Shown: positions 35,301-43,216, numbered from the stretch's first letter. The stretch is DNA of 56,531 nucleotides from CAYTES01 sp964436935 (GCA_964436935.1 CAYTES010000003.1:1-56531); one strand, 5' to 3'. Translations and numbers: made by a program. Notes: a model not told the origin generated them from the sequence alone.

Positions 35301-36121
35301 ATGCCAAAGTGGTCCGCAAAGGTAAGTTCACTGAAATCTCAATCATTAGCGATGAAGCCGTTGAAAAAGCTTACATGCTTCCGGAGGGAGCAACCGTCAA
35401 CTTTAAAGTGAAAGCTTCGTTCAAGGCAAAAGATGTATTAGCAGAAAATCCTCAAAATAAAATGACCGTCAAGGCCGAAGAAAATGGCGTCATTGTTAAG
35501 ATTGAAAAGGATAAAATCATCATTGTCAGCGATGAAGCCGTAGAGGAATTATACAAAATTCCGGCCGAACGCTCGGTCATGGTTAAAAATGATGAATTGG
35601 TTTACCCGGGACAGGGACTCAGTAGCGGCCACAAAAATTTGCGTGAATTGATGGTCTTGGTCGGAATCAACGAAACCCAACGTTACATTCTGGATGAAGT
35701 TCAAGGAATCTATGCGTCACAGGGACAAAAAATCAATGATAAACACATTGAAATTATTGTACGGCAGATGTTCTCAAAAGTACGCATTCAGGATACCAAC
35801 GATACGGAATTCCTACCGGGCGAACTGGTGGACTTGATTGTGTTCTCGGAAGCCAATGAAAAAGCGAAAAAAGCAGGTGGTAAAGAAGCCACAGGAGAGC
35901 GTTTACTGCTCGGACTGACTCGGCTCTCTCTAACCACCGATAGCTGGCTTTCCGCCGCATCGTTCCAAGAAACCATCCGTGTTCTCGTGGAAGCGGCAAC
36001 CACCAAGAAAATCGATTACCTGGAAGGATTGAAGGAAAATGTCATCATCGGAAAACTAATTCCGGCAGGTGCCACCTACCGTCGTATGCACCATATTCAG
36101 GAAGTGAATGCCGAAAACTAG
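32306..36121 (+). CDS. rpoC: RNA polymerase beta' subunit
   Basis: 1271 residues. N-terminal zinc site with CYCGKYKRIRYKG and ICEKCGVEV; active-site NADFDGDQ with Mg ligands D517, D519 and D521; second zinc motif CRTRNGICQMCYGRDLG; switch/bridge-region sequences such as EPGTQLTMRTFHMGG. A Lys/Glu-rich helical insert lies at about 145-200. The C-terminal part is the usual beta' end region. rpsL follows after 73 bases with a possible own promoter. Confidence 0.98.
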   Translation: MSSDKLPIDFNGIAISVASPEEILSWSHGEVKKPETINYRTQKPERDGLFCEKIFGPTKNWECYCGKYKRIRYKGVICEKCGVEVTRSIVRRERMGHIKLAVPVTHIWFLRSTPSRIGLLLDLPVKTLEQVVYFAAYVVTEVNDKAKEETFEQLKEEFQSYKQKIQKEFKEKFSGVKDEKERQKIEKEMAGSVEDLTEQHNVAKDELNSIKIGQVFSELNYREMSMKFGHVFKAGTGAESLRDVIKNLDLAKLKEEIEVTLKKSSGQKHKKIIKRLKLIGSFMKAKIKPEWMVLTVLPVIPPDLRPMVQLDGGRFAASDLNDLYRRVINRNNRLKRLMSIGAPEVICRNEKRMLQEAVDALLNNSARQSRAVFNSGDKRKLRSLSDMLKGKQGRFRQNLLGKRVDYSGRSVIVVGPKLRLHQCGLPKTMALELFKPFVIGRLIAEGYAHNIKNAERLITGNKREVWDILEEITKDHYVLLNRAPTLHRLGIQSFQPVLVEGKAIMVHPLVCAAFNADFDGDQMAVHVPLSKKAQEEAQGLMLSANNLLKPSAGEPIVSPTQDMVLGCYFLTQVHAGKTGEGMVFSDEKEALTAHELGYVQLQAIIKVRVNGEIIETSVGRLIFNEILPEGLPYINKAVTKKVLLEIIEDSYNALGTEVTAYACDAIKKVGFEYATKSGISIAAADMVIPKEKGKIIEIASEVVKTINNQYWKGLVTERERYHQTIKIWAGAKSEIASYLVNSFSEENDILYSVASGARGNWGQITQLCGMKGLVANPAGETIELPIKSNFKEGFSILEYFIATHGGRKGKSDTALKTAEAGYLTRRLVDAVQDLVIKEKDCGSEEELFVSREQSERIGEEFGRRIYGRVLARDLIDSSKKVVAKRNTEIEKALIRKIEELKINEVYVRGVMSCRTRNGICQMCYGRDLGTNKPVEPGTAVGIIAAQSIGEPGTQLTMRTFHMGGVAEGSDITQGLTRVEELVEARPPKAPAILVKHKGHAKVVRKGKFTEISIISDEAVEKAYMLPEGATVNFKVKASFKAKDVLAENPQNKMTVKAEENGVIVKIEKDKIIIVSDEAVEELYKIPAERSVMVKNDELVYPGQGLSSGHKNLRELMVLVGINETQRYILDEVQGIYASQGQKINDKHIEIIVRQMFSKVRIQDTNDTEFLPGELVDLIVFSEANEKAKKAGGKEATGERLLLGLTRLSLTTDSWLSAASFQETIRVLVEAATTKKIDYLEGLKENVIIGKLIPAGATYRRMHHIQEVNAEN

Positions 36122-36141
36122 ACCGTATAATGAAAAAAACC

Positions 36142-36169
36142 TTGCATCTCATCTAAAAATCGATTAAAT
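36142..36169 (+). promoter_or_regulatory. Possible rpsL promoter
   Basis: TTGCAT (36142-36147) and TTAAAT (36164-36169) with a 16-base spacer in the rpoC-rpsL gap. The -10 is weak. The region may instead be transcribed only by read-through. Confidence 0.4.
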
Positions 36170-36194
36170 TCCATCCACAACTAATTGAATATTC

Positions 36195-36611
36195 ATGCCA
36201 ACCATTAACCAACTCGTCCGAAAAAGTCGCCAAACTCCGAAGCGAAAAAGTAAATCGCCTGCACTTCAGAGAATATTCAACACTTTAAAAAATCGTTCTC
36301 TTTCATTGGGATGTCCTCAAAAAAGAGGAGTTTGTGTGAAAGTCACCACCATGACCCCTAAAAAACCGAACTCTGCGCTCCGTAAAATTGCCCGTGTTCG
36401 CCTCACCAATGGAATGGAAGTGAATGCGTACATTCCCGGTGAAGGTCACAACTTACAGGAACACTCGGTGGTATTGATCCGTGGAGGAAGAGTAAAAGAT
36501 CTTCCTGGTGTCCGCTACCATATTGTTCGGGGCACACTCGATACGCAAGGGGTGGCCAATCGCAAACAGGGAAGATCGCTTTATGGAGCTAAAACACCGA
36601 AAGCTAAATAA
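36195..36611 (+). CDS. rpsL: 30S ribosomal protein S12
   Basis: 138 residues, decoding-centre protein. TPKKPNSALRK (54-64) and VKDLPGVRYHIVRG are intact, with the lysines that correspond to streptomycin-sensitive S12. It is about 14 residues longer than E. coli S12 because of an N-terminal insert around 20-38. Start ATG at 36195, no Shine-Dalgarno. Begins the rpsL-rpsG unit. Confidence 0.97.
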   Translation: MPTINQLVRKSRQTPKRKSKSPALQRIFNTLKNRSLSLGCPQKRGVCVKVTTMTPKKPNSALRKIARVRLTNGMEVNAYIPGEGHNLQEHSVVLIRGGRVKDLPGVRYHIVRGTLDTQGVANRKQGRSLYGAKTPKAK

Positions 36612-36638
36612 TTTCTTTACGTCATAAATCTTACTCGC

Positions 36639-37094
36639 ATGAACCGACGCACCGCCACTCACGTACCGGAGGGATCCACTCCCCTTCAAGAAAAATTCGT
36701 AAACTACATCATGCAGCAGGGCAAAAAAAGTATTGCTCGTCGTATTTTCAAAGACACCATGATGGAGATCCAAAAGAAGGGGCATGCCAATCCTGAACTT
36801 CTTTTTGAAAAAGCCATTGAAAATGTGCAACCCACCATGGAGGTTCGGCCGAAACGAATTGGGGGAGCGGTCTATCAAATCCCAATGGAAGTAAAAACCA
36901 ATCGACGCATCATGCTTTCCTTTCGCTGGATTTTAGGTGCGGCACGCAAGGGGAAAGGAGCACCAATGTCAGTTAAATTAGCACGGGAACTCATGGAAGG
37001 AGCCGAAGGCACGGGCTACGCCATGAAGAAAAAAGAGGATACCCACAAGATGGCCGAATCCAACAAAGCATTCGCTCACTACGCACGATACTAA
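36639..37094 (+). CDS. rpsG: 30S ribosomal protein S7
   Basis: 151 residues, primary binder of the 16S 3' major domain at the E site. Family strings are the region around 'FVNYIMQQGKKSIARRI', then GGAVYQIPMEV and a C-terminal KKKEDTHKMAESNKAFAHYA. It follows rpsL by 27 bases. A strong terminator comes 34 bases after the stop, so fusA, the usual next gene, is in a separate unit 2 kb away. Confidence 0.97.
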   Translation: MNRRTATHVPEGSTPLQEKFVNYIMQQGKKSIARRIFKDTMMEIQKKGHANPELLFEKAIENVQPTMEVRPKRIGGAVYQIPMEVKTNRRIMLSFRWILGAARKGKGAPMSVKLARELMEGAEGTGYAMKKKEDTHKMAESNKAFAHYARY

Positions 37095-37128
37095 AAAGTA
37101 TTGGAATCACAACTTGCACTACCAAAAG

Positions 37129-37152
37129 CCCACTCGAAAAAGTGGGTTTTTT
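37129..37152 (+). terminator. Terminator of rpsL-rpsG
   Basis: CCCACT (37129-37134) and AGTGGG (37141-37146) around a short A-rich loop, followed by a run of six T. Confidence 0.9.
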
Positions 37153-37200
37153 CTAAAAAATGGTGATCCAATCGGAATTCAAATTTTAAACGGCCTATTA

Positions 37201-37240
37201 GGAGCTATTTTCTATGGCTTCCCTGTTAGCCAACAGCTCC
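37201..37240. repeat. Short hairpin motif, copy 2
   Basis: In the gap after the rpsG terminator, GGAGCT (37201-37206) pairs with AGCTCC (37235-37240), with alternative inner stems CTGTT/AACAG and GGCT/AGCC. Read on the minus strand it starts GGAGCTGTT like the motif at 13606-13624. The rest of the gap (37153-37387) shows nothing else I can name. Confidence 0.45.
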
Positions 37241-37387
37241 CCCAAGACATTTCCCTAAATAAAAACACAATTTACAGATAATCAGAGGGCATTCCACCCT
37301 CTTTTTCTTTGTATTGCAAGAAACATCGGTTAAAATGGATTAAATTCAAAAAAATCTTTTAGTATTTCCGATTTAACCTTCCTCTTC

Positions 37388-37915
37388 ATGTCCAAATCCA
37401 AAAATAGATTAATCCTATTAGCCTTCATCGTCGGCCTTATAAGCTTATCCTTTTTAGGATGCCTAAAAAGCGGAAAACTTTCGGAAGTGGAATACAACAA
37501 CGCCATCGTTGAAAAGCTCAATCTAACTTCGGGCGCCATTGAAGAAACCACAACAACCTACGATAATAGTATTCCCAATATTGTGACGGAAGATTCAGAG
37601 ATTGATGCCACCTCGTTACAAACAACAAGTCAATCCGCGGCAGAAAAAATTGCGTTATCGGAGGAGGTGCTTACCCTAAAAAGCAAAAATAGCGACCAAG
37701 AGGAAGCCGTAAAAAGTGAATTTCAAAACTATCTTGCGTTAGCCGAAGAATACTTGAAAGCCTATGATGAGATGCTAACCTATTACTCGGCCAACACTTT
37801 CAAAGAAAATCTGGATGATGTAGCGACCTACGACGAAAAACTTCACATCCAATACAACAAATTCATTGAATCCAACAATAAACTGGTGGATATTTTGGCC
37901 GATTACGTCGAGTAA
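37388..37915 (+). CDS. Lipoprotein of unknown function
   Basis: A 175-residue protein with a basic start, a hydrophobic signal (about 8-23) and a lipobox LSFLGC giving a lipidated Cys25. The mature part is acidic and mostly helical, with one YLALAEEYLKAYDEML helix and no known domain. It is presumably anchored to the outer face of the cytoplasmic membrane. It is monocistronic, with a hairpin plus T run at 37957-37986. Confidence 0.8.
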   Translation: MSKSKNRLILLAFIVGLISLSFLGCLKSGKLSEVEYNNAIVEKLNLTSGAIEETTTTYDNSIPNIVTEDSEIDATSLQTTSQSAAEKIALSEEVLTLKSKNSDQEEAVKSEFQNYLALAEEYLKAYDEMLTYYSANTFKENLDDVATYDEKLHIQYNKFIESNNKLVDILADYVE

Positions 37916-37956
37916 AAGGGGTTAAATTTTCCAATGACAATAGGTCAAAAATGAAA

Positions 37957-37986
37957 AACAGGGTTCAGGCACCTGTTCCATTTTTT
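37957..37986 (+). terminator. Probable terminator after the lipoprotein gene
   Basis: AACAGG (37957-37962) pairs with CCTGTT (37972-37977), followed by CCA and six T. The stem is only 6 bp, so the call is moderate. Confidence 0.5.
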
Positions 37987-38164
37987 AGCACTCAAAAGCA
38001 TAGGTTTGGCATTTAGCGTTCGCTGGAGCATTGAAACTAGCTTTTTAAATAAGGCCTATTTCGAATTTCAAGCTCTCTCAATTCAGGGTAAGTTTATTGA
38101 CCAATAATTTTATTTATGTTATTATAATAAAATTTAGAATATTAATGATTTAATCCAAGTCATC

Positions 38165-38307
38165 ATGGCCATAAAAACTCCTGATTCAGAAGAATATCGA
38201 GATAGAAGTAAAACCCTTCCCGAAATACCTGATAACGATACCGTTAATAAAGAGCGGAAAAGATTGATTGGATACCCTCCATTGTCCCTTCCGCTGTCGT
38301 TCAAGGG
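38165..38307 (+). other. Likely frameshifted N-terminal part of the following gene
   Basis: An ATG frame from 38165 (MAIKTPDSEEYRDRSKTLPE...) reads about 32 sensible codons up to CGG-AAA near 38258, then becomes nonsense and stops. The frame of the next gene is open from 38251 (KIDWIPSIVPSAVVQG) and would continue it after a -1 shift at the AAAA tract 38258-38261. The cause could be a mutation, a sequence error or programmed slippage. Confidence 0.5.
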
Positions 38308-38928
38308 ATGTTTGGTGATCCTGAATTAAAAAAGAAAATCTATTTAAAAGGAAAAGAATGGGCGACAGGGAAAGATGATCGAAGGATTGCGCGAATCGCT
38401 GGCTGGGCCATATTAGCGGCATCGGCCAACACAGAGGAAGAAAGAGCAGAAGCGTATGGGATTGTAATGGGTAAAATGGATACTCCACACATTGATATGG
38501 CGGCCAATGTAAAAATTGCAGCGGCAATTTTAGCCAATGAAGCCCAAAAACAAGAGCTCTACCGTATGTCTTCCGAAGAACATGAAAAAACTCAGTATTG
38601 GGATATCCACGGAGGAGCTCTTATTGCAATGGCTATCACCGCTCCCACAGGAGAAGAACGATCTAAAATTTATCAAATCGCCAACGAGCGATTGAAAAAA
38701 GGATACAATCATCGATACACCAAAAAAGACATGCTTGTGATGGCATTAACGGCACAAACCGAAGAAGAAAAAAATAAAGCCTTTAAACTAGCGGAAGAAT
38801 ATAGTGATACAAAAAAATACCACAACTTCGTGAATGGATGGGCCAATATTTCATTGGGAATTTTGGGAAGCAAGGATAGAGACCTTGCCATCAAGAGCGT
38901 TGCTGCCCTCATAGAACAAAATGATTAA
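38308..38928 (+). CDS. Alpha-helical repeat protein, possibly frameshifted at the start
   Basis: A 206-residue reading from the ATG at 38308. It is built of repeated helix pairs with a shared end, roughly A-x-x-A-x-T-x-E-E-[ER]-x-K-x-[FY]-x-[IL]-A. Copies occur around 35-50 (SANTEEERAEAYGIV), 110-125 (TAPTGEERSKIYQIA) and 148-163 (TAQTEEEKNKAFKLA), so it is a TPR/HEAT-like solenoid of about 38-residue units. Function is unknown; such proteins usually bind other proteins. The true N-terminus is probably in another frame from 38165 (see that entry), adding about 48 residues. Confidence 0.65.
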   Translation: MFGDPELKKKIYLKGKEWATGKDDRRIARIAGWAILAASANTEEERAEAYGIVMGKMDTPHIDMAANVKIAAAILANEAQKQELYRMSSEEHEKTQYWDIHGGALIAMAITAPTGEERSKIYQIANERLKKGYNHRYTKKDMLVMALTAQTEEEKNKAFKLAEEYSDTKKYHNFVNGWANISLGILGSKDRDLAIKSVAALIEQND

Positions 38929-38981
38929 GGGCGCATTTTCCCTGCCCCTTTAACTCGCTAAAAGCTACTAGCCAAGCCGGC

Positions 38982-39009
38982 TTGACTTTGAAGTATGAGT
39001 CTCTATAAT
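38982..39009 (+). promoter_or_regulatory. fusA promoter
   Basis: TTGACT (38982-38987) and TATAAT (39004-39009) with a 16-base spacer. The predicted start near 39016 coincides with the left end of the inverted-repeat element B, so the whole element is the fusA leader. Confidence 0.75.
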
Positions 39010-39014
39010 TTGCC

Positions 39015-39180
39015 AGAACGTATTCGAGATCTAACAATGAGATGACTTTTGCAGGATTTTTGTGTCAGGCTAGGCGCGACGACGAAACCCTATCAATAAA
39101 ACGATAAGGTAAGGAGGCGCAACAACGCATGACGCAAAAAGACAAAAAAGCCACTCAATGGGAGATCTCGAATACGTTCT
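39015..39180. repeat. Long inverted-repeat element B (fusA leader)
   Basis: A perfect 18-bp terminal inverted repeat, AGAACGTATTCGAGATCT at 39015-39032 and its complement at 39163-39180. An inner stem TTTTTGTGTCA/TGACGCAAAAA and a tip CCTATC/GATAAGG add to one long hairpin. The layout (long arms, inner stem, TATC...GATA tip, ACGAGG/GAGGCG-type core words) parallels element A, though the arm sequence differs. It ends 34 bases before the chosen fusA start. Confidence 0.8.
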
Positions 39181-39214
39181 AAGCTTATTCCTTGAGTCAA
39201 ATAACCCACTTCAA

Positions 39215-41323
39215 ATGTCAGACGACCACATTAGCGATCTTACCAAACTACGCAATATCGGAATTTGTGCCCATATTGACGCCGGAAAAACAACGACAAC
39301 GGAACGTGTTCTTTTCTATACCGGAAAAAGTCATAAAATCGGAGAAGTACACGAAGGAGCCGCCACCATGGACTGGATGGAACAAGAACAAGAACGTGGA
39401 ATCACGATCACTTCCGCCTGCACCACATGTTACTGGACTCCAACCCATCCGGGGTCGGTGAAACATCGTATCAACATCATCGATACTCCGGGACACGTGG
39501 ACTTCACCGTTGAAGTGGAACGTTCCCTGCGCGTACTCGATGGAGCCGTGGTGCTATTTGATGGATCCCAAGGAGTGGAACCTCAATCCGAAACCGTCTG
39601 GAGACAAGCAGACAAATACAATGTGCCTCGCATCGCCTTTGCGAACAAAATGGATAAAACCGGAGGAGATTTTTACATGACCCTCACCTCGATTCATGAA
39701 CGGTTGAATAAGAATGCCGTTGCGGTGCAACTTCCGATCGGAGAAGAAAGCAACTTCAGTGGAATCATCGATATTATCGAACGCAAGGCGTATAAATTTG
39801 AAGGAAAATTCGGAGAAATCATCGTGGACATTGAAATTCCGGAAGACATGAAAGCTAAAGTGGAAGAGTACCGACACATCCTGGTGGAAAAAGTCGCGGA
39901 ACAGGACGAGCAACTCATGGAGAAATACCTCAACGAAGAAGAAATATCGATCACTGAAATTAAAAAAGTTCTTCGAAAAGCCACCATTGACGTTCGCCTT
40001 ATTCCTGTTTTTTGTGGAACCGCACTTCAAAACATGGGAGTTCAATTGGTCTTGGACGGAGTCGTGGACTACCTCCCCTCTCCTTTGGATATTGAAGCCG
40101 TGACCGGAATAAATCCCGACACCGATCAAGAAGAAAAACGAGCAGCGAAAAATGACGCCCCTTTCTCGGCACTGGCCTTTAAAATCGCCACCGACCCCTT
40201 CATTGGTAAGCTGTGTTTCTTCCGAGTTTATTCGGGAACACTCCAAGCCGGAAGCTATGTGTACAACTCGACCACGGGTGAAAAAGAACGTATCAGTCGA
40301 TTGGTTCAAATGCACGCCAACTCAAGGGAAGAAATCAAAGAAGTCCAAGCCGGAGATATTGCCGCCGCCGTGGGTTTAAAAAGAACTTTTACGGGACATA
40401 CGCTTTGCGAAGAGGGTAAACCTATCGTTTTGGAAGCGATCGAATTCCCCGAACCCGTGATCTCGATCGCCATTGAACCGAAAACAAAGGCCGATCAAGA
40501 AAAAATGGGAATCGCCCTCCAAAAACTATCCGAAGAAGATCCCACCTTCCGGGTTCATACGGATGAAGAAACCGGACAAACCATCATCGCGGGAATGGGA
40601 GAACTTCATTTGGATATCATTGTGGACCGCATGCGTCGCGAATTCAAAGTCGAAGCCAATGTCGGTAAACCTCAAGTGGCCTACCGAGAAACGATTCAAA
40701 AAGAAGTGGAAGAGGAAGAAAAGTACGCCAAACAAACCGGTGGTCGTGGTCAATTCGGACACGTTCTCATGCGTGTAGGCCCCAATGAAACCGGAAAAGG
40801 ATTCGAATTCATCAATGCGGTGGTGGGAGGTAAAATTCCTCGAGAGTTCATTCCCGCCGTTGAAAAAGGAGTTACGGAAGCACTCACCCGCGGAATCATT
40901 GCCGGATATCCGGTGGTGGACGTCAAAGTCGAACTCTACGATGGGTCGTACCATGATGTGGACTCCTCCGAAATGGCGTTCAAAATTGCAGGATCGATCT
41001 GTTTCCAAAATGCCGCTAAAAAAGCGAGTCCTATCTTGCTTGAACCCATAATGATGGTGGAATCCATTACTCCCGAAAACTACATGGGAGATGTGATGGG
41101 AGACCTCAATTCCCGCCGAGGACAAATTCAAGAAATGGGCGATCGTGGAACGGCTAAATTCGTTCGCGCCAAAGTGCCTTTGGCGGAAATGTTCGGCTAT
41201 GCCACCGACCTTCGTTCCATGACCCAAGGACGTGCCAACTACAGCATGGAGTTCGCCAGCTATGAAAAAGCACCGAACAACATCGTAGAAAAAGTCAAAG
41301 AAGAACGAGGGATAAAGAGCTAA
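39215..41323 (+). CDS. fusA: Translation elongation factor G
   Basis: 702 residues from the ATG at 39215. An in-frame ATG at 39158 lies inside the right arm of element B and would add a hydrophobic 19-residue lead unlike EF-G, so it is rejected. G1 is AHIDAGKTTTTERV, G3 DTPGHVDF, G4 NKMDKTGG; domains II-V follow with the usual length, including GGRGQFGHVLMRVGPNE of domain IV. It drives translocation. It is separated from rpsL-rpsG, its common operon partners, by 2 kb. Confidence 0.97.
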   Translation: MSDDHISDLTKLRNIGICAHIDAGKTTTTERVLFYTGKSHKIGEVHEGAATMDWMEQEQERGITITSACTTCYWTPTHPGSVKHRINIIDTPGHVDFTVEVERSLRVLDGAVVLFDGSQGVEPQSETVWRQADKYNVPRIAFANKMDKTGGDFYMTLTSIHERLNKNAVAVQLPIGEESNFSGIIDIIERKAYKFEGKFGEIIVDIEIPEDMKAKVEEYRHILVEKVAEQDEQLMEKYLNEEEISITEIKKVLRKATIDVRLIPVFCGTALQNMGVQLVLDGVVDYLPSPLDIEAVTGINPDTDQEEKRAAKNDAPFSALAFKIATDPFIGKLCFFRVYSGTLQAGSYVYNSTTGEKERISRLVQMHANSREEIKEVQAGDIAAAVGLKRTFTGHTLCEEGKPIVLEAIEFPEPVISIAIEPKTKADQEKMGIALQKLSEEDPTFRVHTDEETGQTIIAGMGELHLDIIVDRMRREFKVEANVGKPQVAYRETIQKEVEEEEKYAKQTGGRGQFGHVLMRVGPNETGKGFEFINAVVGGKIPREFIPAVEKGVTEALTRGIIAGYPVVDVKVELYDGSYHDVDSSEMAFKIAGSICFQNAAKKASPILLEPIMMVESITPENYMGDVMGDLNSRRGQIQEMGDRGTAKFVRAKVPLAEMFGYATDLRSMTQGRANYSMEFASYEKAPNNIVEKVKEERGIKS

Positions 41324-41330
41324 ATTTAAA

Positions 41331-41364
41331 AGGGGGAAGCCTTCCCTCTTTCTGTACTTTTTTT
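41331..41364 (+). terminator. Possible weak terminator after fusA
   Basis: AGGGGGAA / TTCCCTCT can form an 8-bp stem with a 3-base loop (one G-U pair), followed 8 bases later by an eight-T run. It may partly separate fusA from tuf, which has its own promoter. Confidence 0.4.
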
Positions 41365-41365
41365 C

Positions 41366-41394
41366 TTGCAACGAAAAGGCAATTCATTTATAGT
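41366..41394 (+). promoter_or_regulatory. tuf promoter
   Basis: TTGCAA (41366-41371), 17-base spacer, TATAGT (41389-41394); start predicted about 40 bases before the tuf ATG. Confidence 0.8.
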
Positions 41395-41439
41395 CGTTGC
41401 GCGCTTATTCTAAACATTTAATATCATAACCCAACAGCA

Positions 41440-42633
41440 ATGGCAGACCTTTTCCAACGTACCAAGCCTCACGTTAATGTGGGAACCATTGGACACGTCG
41501 ACCATGGTAAGACGACTCTAACCGCCGCCATGACGATTGCCGCCAATAAACTTTTCCCAGGAGGAGTAAACAAAGCGGTCACCTACGATCAAATCGATAA
41601 CGCTCCGGAAGAACGTGCCCGTGGTATCACCATTGCCACTTCTCACCAGGAGTATGAAACCGCTAAGCGTCACTACGCTCACGTTGACTGTCCAGGTCAC
41701 GCCGATTACATCAAAAACATGATCACCGGTGCCGCTCAAATGGACGGCGCCATCCCTGTAGTTTCTGCCGCTGATGGACCTATGCCTCAAACTCGGGAAC
41801 ACATCCTCTTGGCTCGCCAAGTGATGGTCCCTTCCATCGTGGTCTTTATGAACAAAATGGATATGGCCGATCCGGATATTGCCGAACTATCCGAAATGGA
41901 AGTACGCGAATTGCTCACCAAATACGGATTCCCCGGAGACGATGTACCTATCATCAAGGGTTCCGCCCTCAAAGTGGTTGAAAACCCAGACAGCGAAGAG
42001 GCGCTCAAACCAATGCGCGAACTGTTCGAAGCACTCGACAATTACATCCCAGATCCCATTCGTGAACTCGACAAACCTTTCCTTATGCCAGTGGAAGACG
42101 TGTTCTCAATCAAAGGTCGTGGAACGGTTGCCACGGGTCGTATCGAACAAGGTGTGGTCAAAATCAACGAAGAAGTTGAAATCGTGGGAGTAAAAGACAC
42201 TCGAAAAGTGATCGTCACGGGAGTTGAAATGTTCAAAAAACAATTGGATCAAGGACAAGCCGGAGACAACGTGGGTCTCTTGCTCCGAGGAATTGAACGT
42301 GAAGAAATTGAACGTGGACAAGTTATCTGTAAACCGGGATCCATCACTCCTCATACGGAGTTCGATTCCGAGGTATACGTCTTGGCCAAAGAAGAAGGAG
42401 GACGACACACGCCTTTCTTCAAAGGGTACAAACCTCAATTCTACATCCGAACCACGGATGTAACCGGAACCATCGAACTTCCTGAAGGAGTTGAAATGGT
42501 GATGCCTGGAGACAACATCAAGATGAAAGTCATGTTGGGAGCCAGCATCGCGTTGACCGAAGGAACTCGGTTCGCCATCCGTGAAGGAGGTCGTACCGTT
42601 GGAGCCGGAGTCGTCACCAAGATCTTGAAATAG
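41440..42633 (+). CDS. tuf: Translation elongation factor Tu
   Basis: 397 residues, delivers aminoacyl-tRNA to the ribosome. G1 GHVDHGKTTLTAA, switch I RARGITIATSHQEY, G3 DCPGHADY, G4 NKMD, and domains II-III of normal length, ending GVVTKILK. Most codons match those of the other highly expressed genes. It has its own promoter and a strong bidirectional terminator. A short copy of its 3' end lies 550 bases downstream (43182-43216). Confidence 0.98.
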   Translation: MADLFQRTKPHVNVGTIGHVDHGKTTLTAAMTIAANKLFPGGVNKAVTYDQIDNAPEERARGITIATSHQEYETAKRHYAHVDCPGHADYIKNMITGAAQMDGAIPVVSAADGPMPQTREHILLARQVMVPSIVVFMNKMDMADPDIAELSEMEVRELLTKYGFPGDDVPIIKGSALKVVENPDSEEALKPMRELFEALDNYIPDPIRELDKPFLMPVEDVFSIKGRGTVATGRIEQGVVKINEEVEIVGVKDTRKVIVTGVEMFKKQLDQGQAGDNVGLLLRGIEREEIERGQVICKPGSITPHTEFDSEVYVLAKEEGGRHTPFFKGYKPQFYIRTTDVTGTIELPEGVEMVMPGDNIKMKVMLGASIALTEGTRFAIREGGRTVGAGVVTKILK

Positions 42634-42655
42634 TTCGAGCTTAAAGACAAACATT

Positions 42656-42699
42656 AAAACCGCCTTTTACCTGAAATAGGAAAGAAGGCGGTTTTTTTT
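42656..42699. terminator. Bidirectional terminator between tuf and the convergent gene
   Basis: AAAACCGCCTT (42656-42666) and AAGGCGGTTTT (42685-42695), then more T. An inner CCT/AGG pair extends the stem. Flanking A and T runs let it serve both strands. Confidence 0.9.
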
Positions 42700-43126
42700 A
42701 TACGACTCCATCAAATTTCCAATAAATATGAAACTCCGTAGAATGGCGAGGCCATTCCAGTAAACGACCAGAAAAAATAGAAAAATACTGTCTGCCATCA
42801 AAAAATAGCCTCACATATTGACCTTCTTGTATTCCATAAACAGAAAACGTTCCGGGATTGATTGATCTTAATCGAACGCCATTCATGAATTCGGGGGGGA
42901 AAGGTCCATTAAAAGGAACAGGTTTTACTCTAGAAATATAATCACCAAGGGTTGCTGAAACCTCCCGCACAAATTGAACCAATTCCTCGGAAGTGGAAAT
43001 CTGAGCCAACGCTTGGTCGAAACAACCTGTTTCTCTAAGAAAGTTCTCAAAAGAAACATCGCTTTCAATAGGTGAATTGACAATCATTTCTTCTAAAGAT
43101 TTTCCAGGGTCGCCATCAAGGGCCAT
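42698..43126 (-). CDS. Hypothetical protein (142 aa)
   Basis: Not recognised. A soluble protein with a helical N-terminal half (ISTSEELVQFVREVSATLG) and a beta-rich C-terminal half (GTFSVYGIQEGQYVRLFFDG, then an FSIFSGRLLEWP strand). The composition is normal for a folded protein. It is convergent with tuf across a shared terminator and borders a decayed patch, so it may belong to an accessory insertion between tuf and rpsJ. Confidence 0.65.
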   Translation of the reverse strand: MALDGDPGKSLEEMIVNSPIESDVSFENFLRETGCFDQALAQISTSEELVQFVREVSATLGDYISRVKPVPFNGPFPPEFMNGVRLRSINPGTFSVYGIQEGQYVRLFFDGRQYFSIFSGRLLEWPRHSTEFHIYWKFDGVV

Positions 43127-43181
43127 AGGCTATGCTTAATATATGAATGACTGTAATCGTGACATGCAAAGGGGTCAAGCG

Positions 43182-43216
43182 GTTGGAACGATGGAGTCAC
43201 CAAGATCTTAAAATAA
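43182..43216 (+). pseudogene. Remnant of a tuf 3' end
   Basis: GTTGGAACGATGGAGTCACC continuing AAGATCTTAAAATAA matches the last 36 bases of tuf (42598-42633; GTTGGAGCCGGAGTCGTCACC continuing AAGATCTTGAAATAG) apart from a few substitutions and small indels. It includes the final codons for TKILK and the stop. No upstream tuf sequence is left. Confidence 0.6.

Noticed and set aside
37990..38010. Third CIRCE half-site (TTAGCACTC)
   Set aside because: TTTAGCACTC occurs near 37984-37993 but there is no complementary right half at nine bases and no heat-shock gene next to it.
39158..39214. N-terminal extension of EF-G
   Set aside because: The extra 19 residues fall in the right arm of element B, are hydrophobic and unlike EF-G; the ATG at 39215 starts directly before the conserved domain.
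40526..41371. 281-codon open frame opposite fusA
   Set aside because: Shadow of the codon-biased fusA gene; composition is not protein-like.
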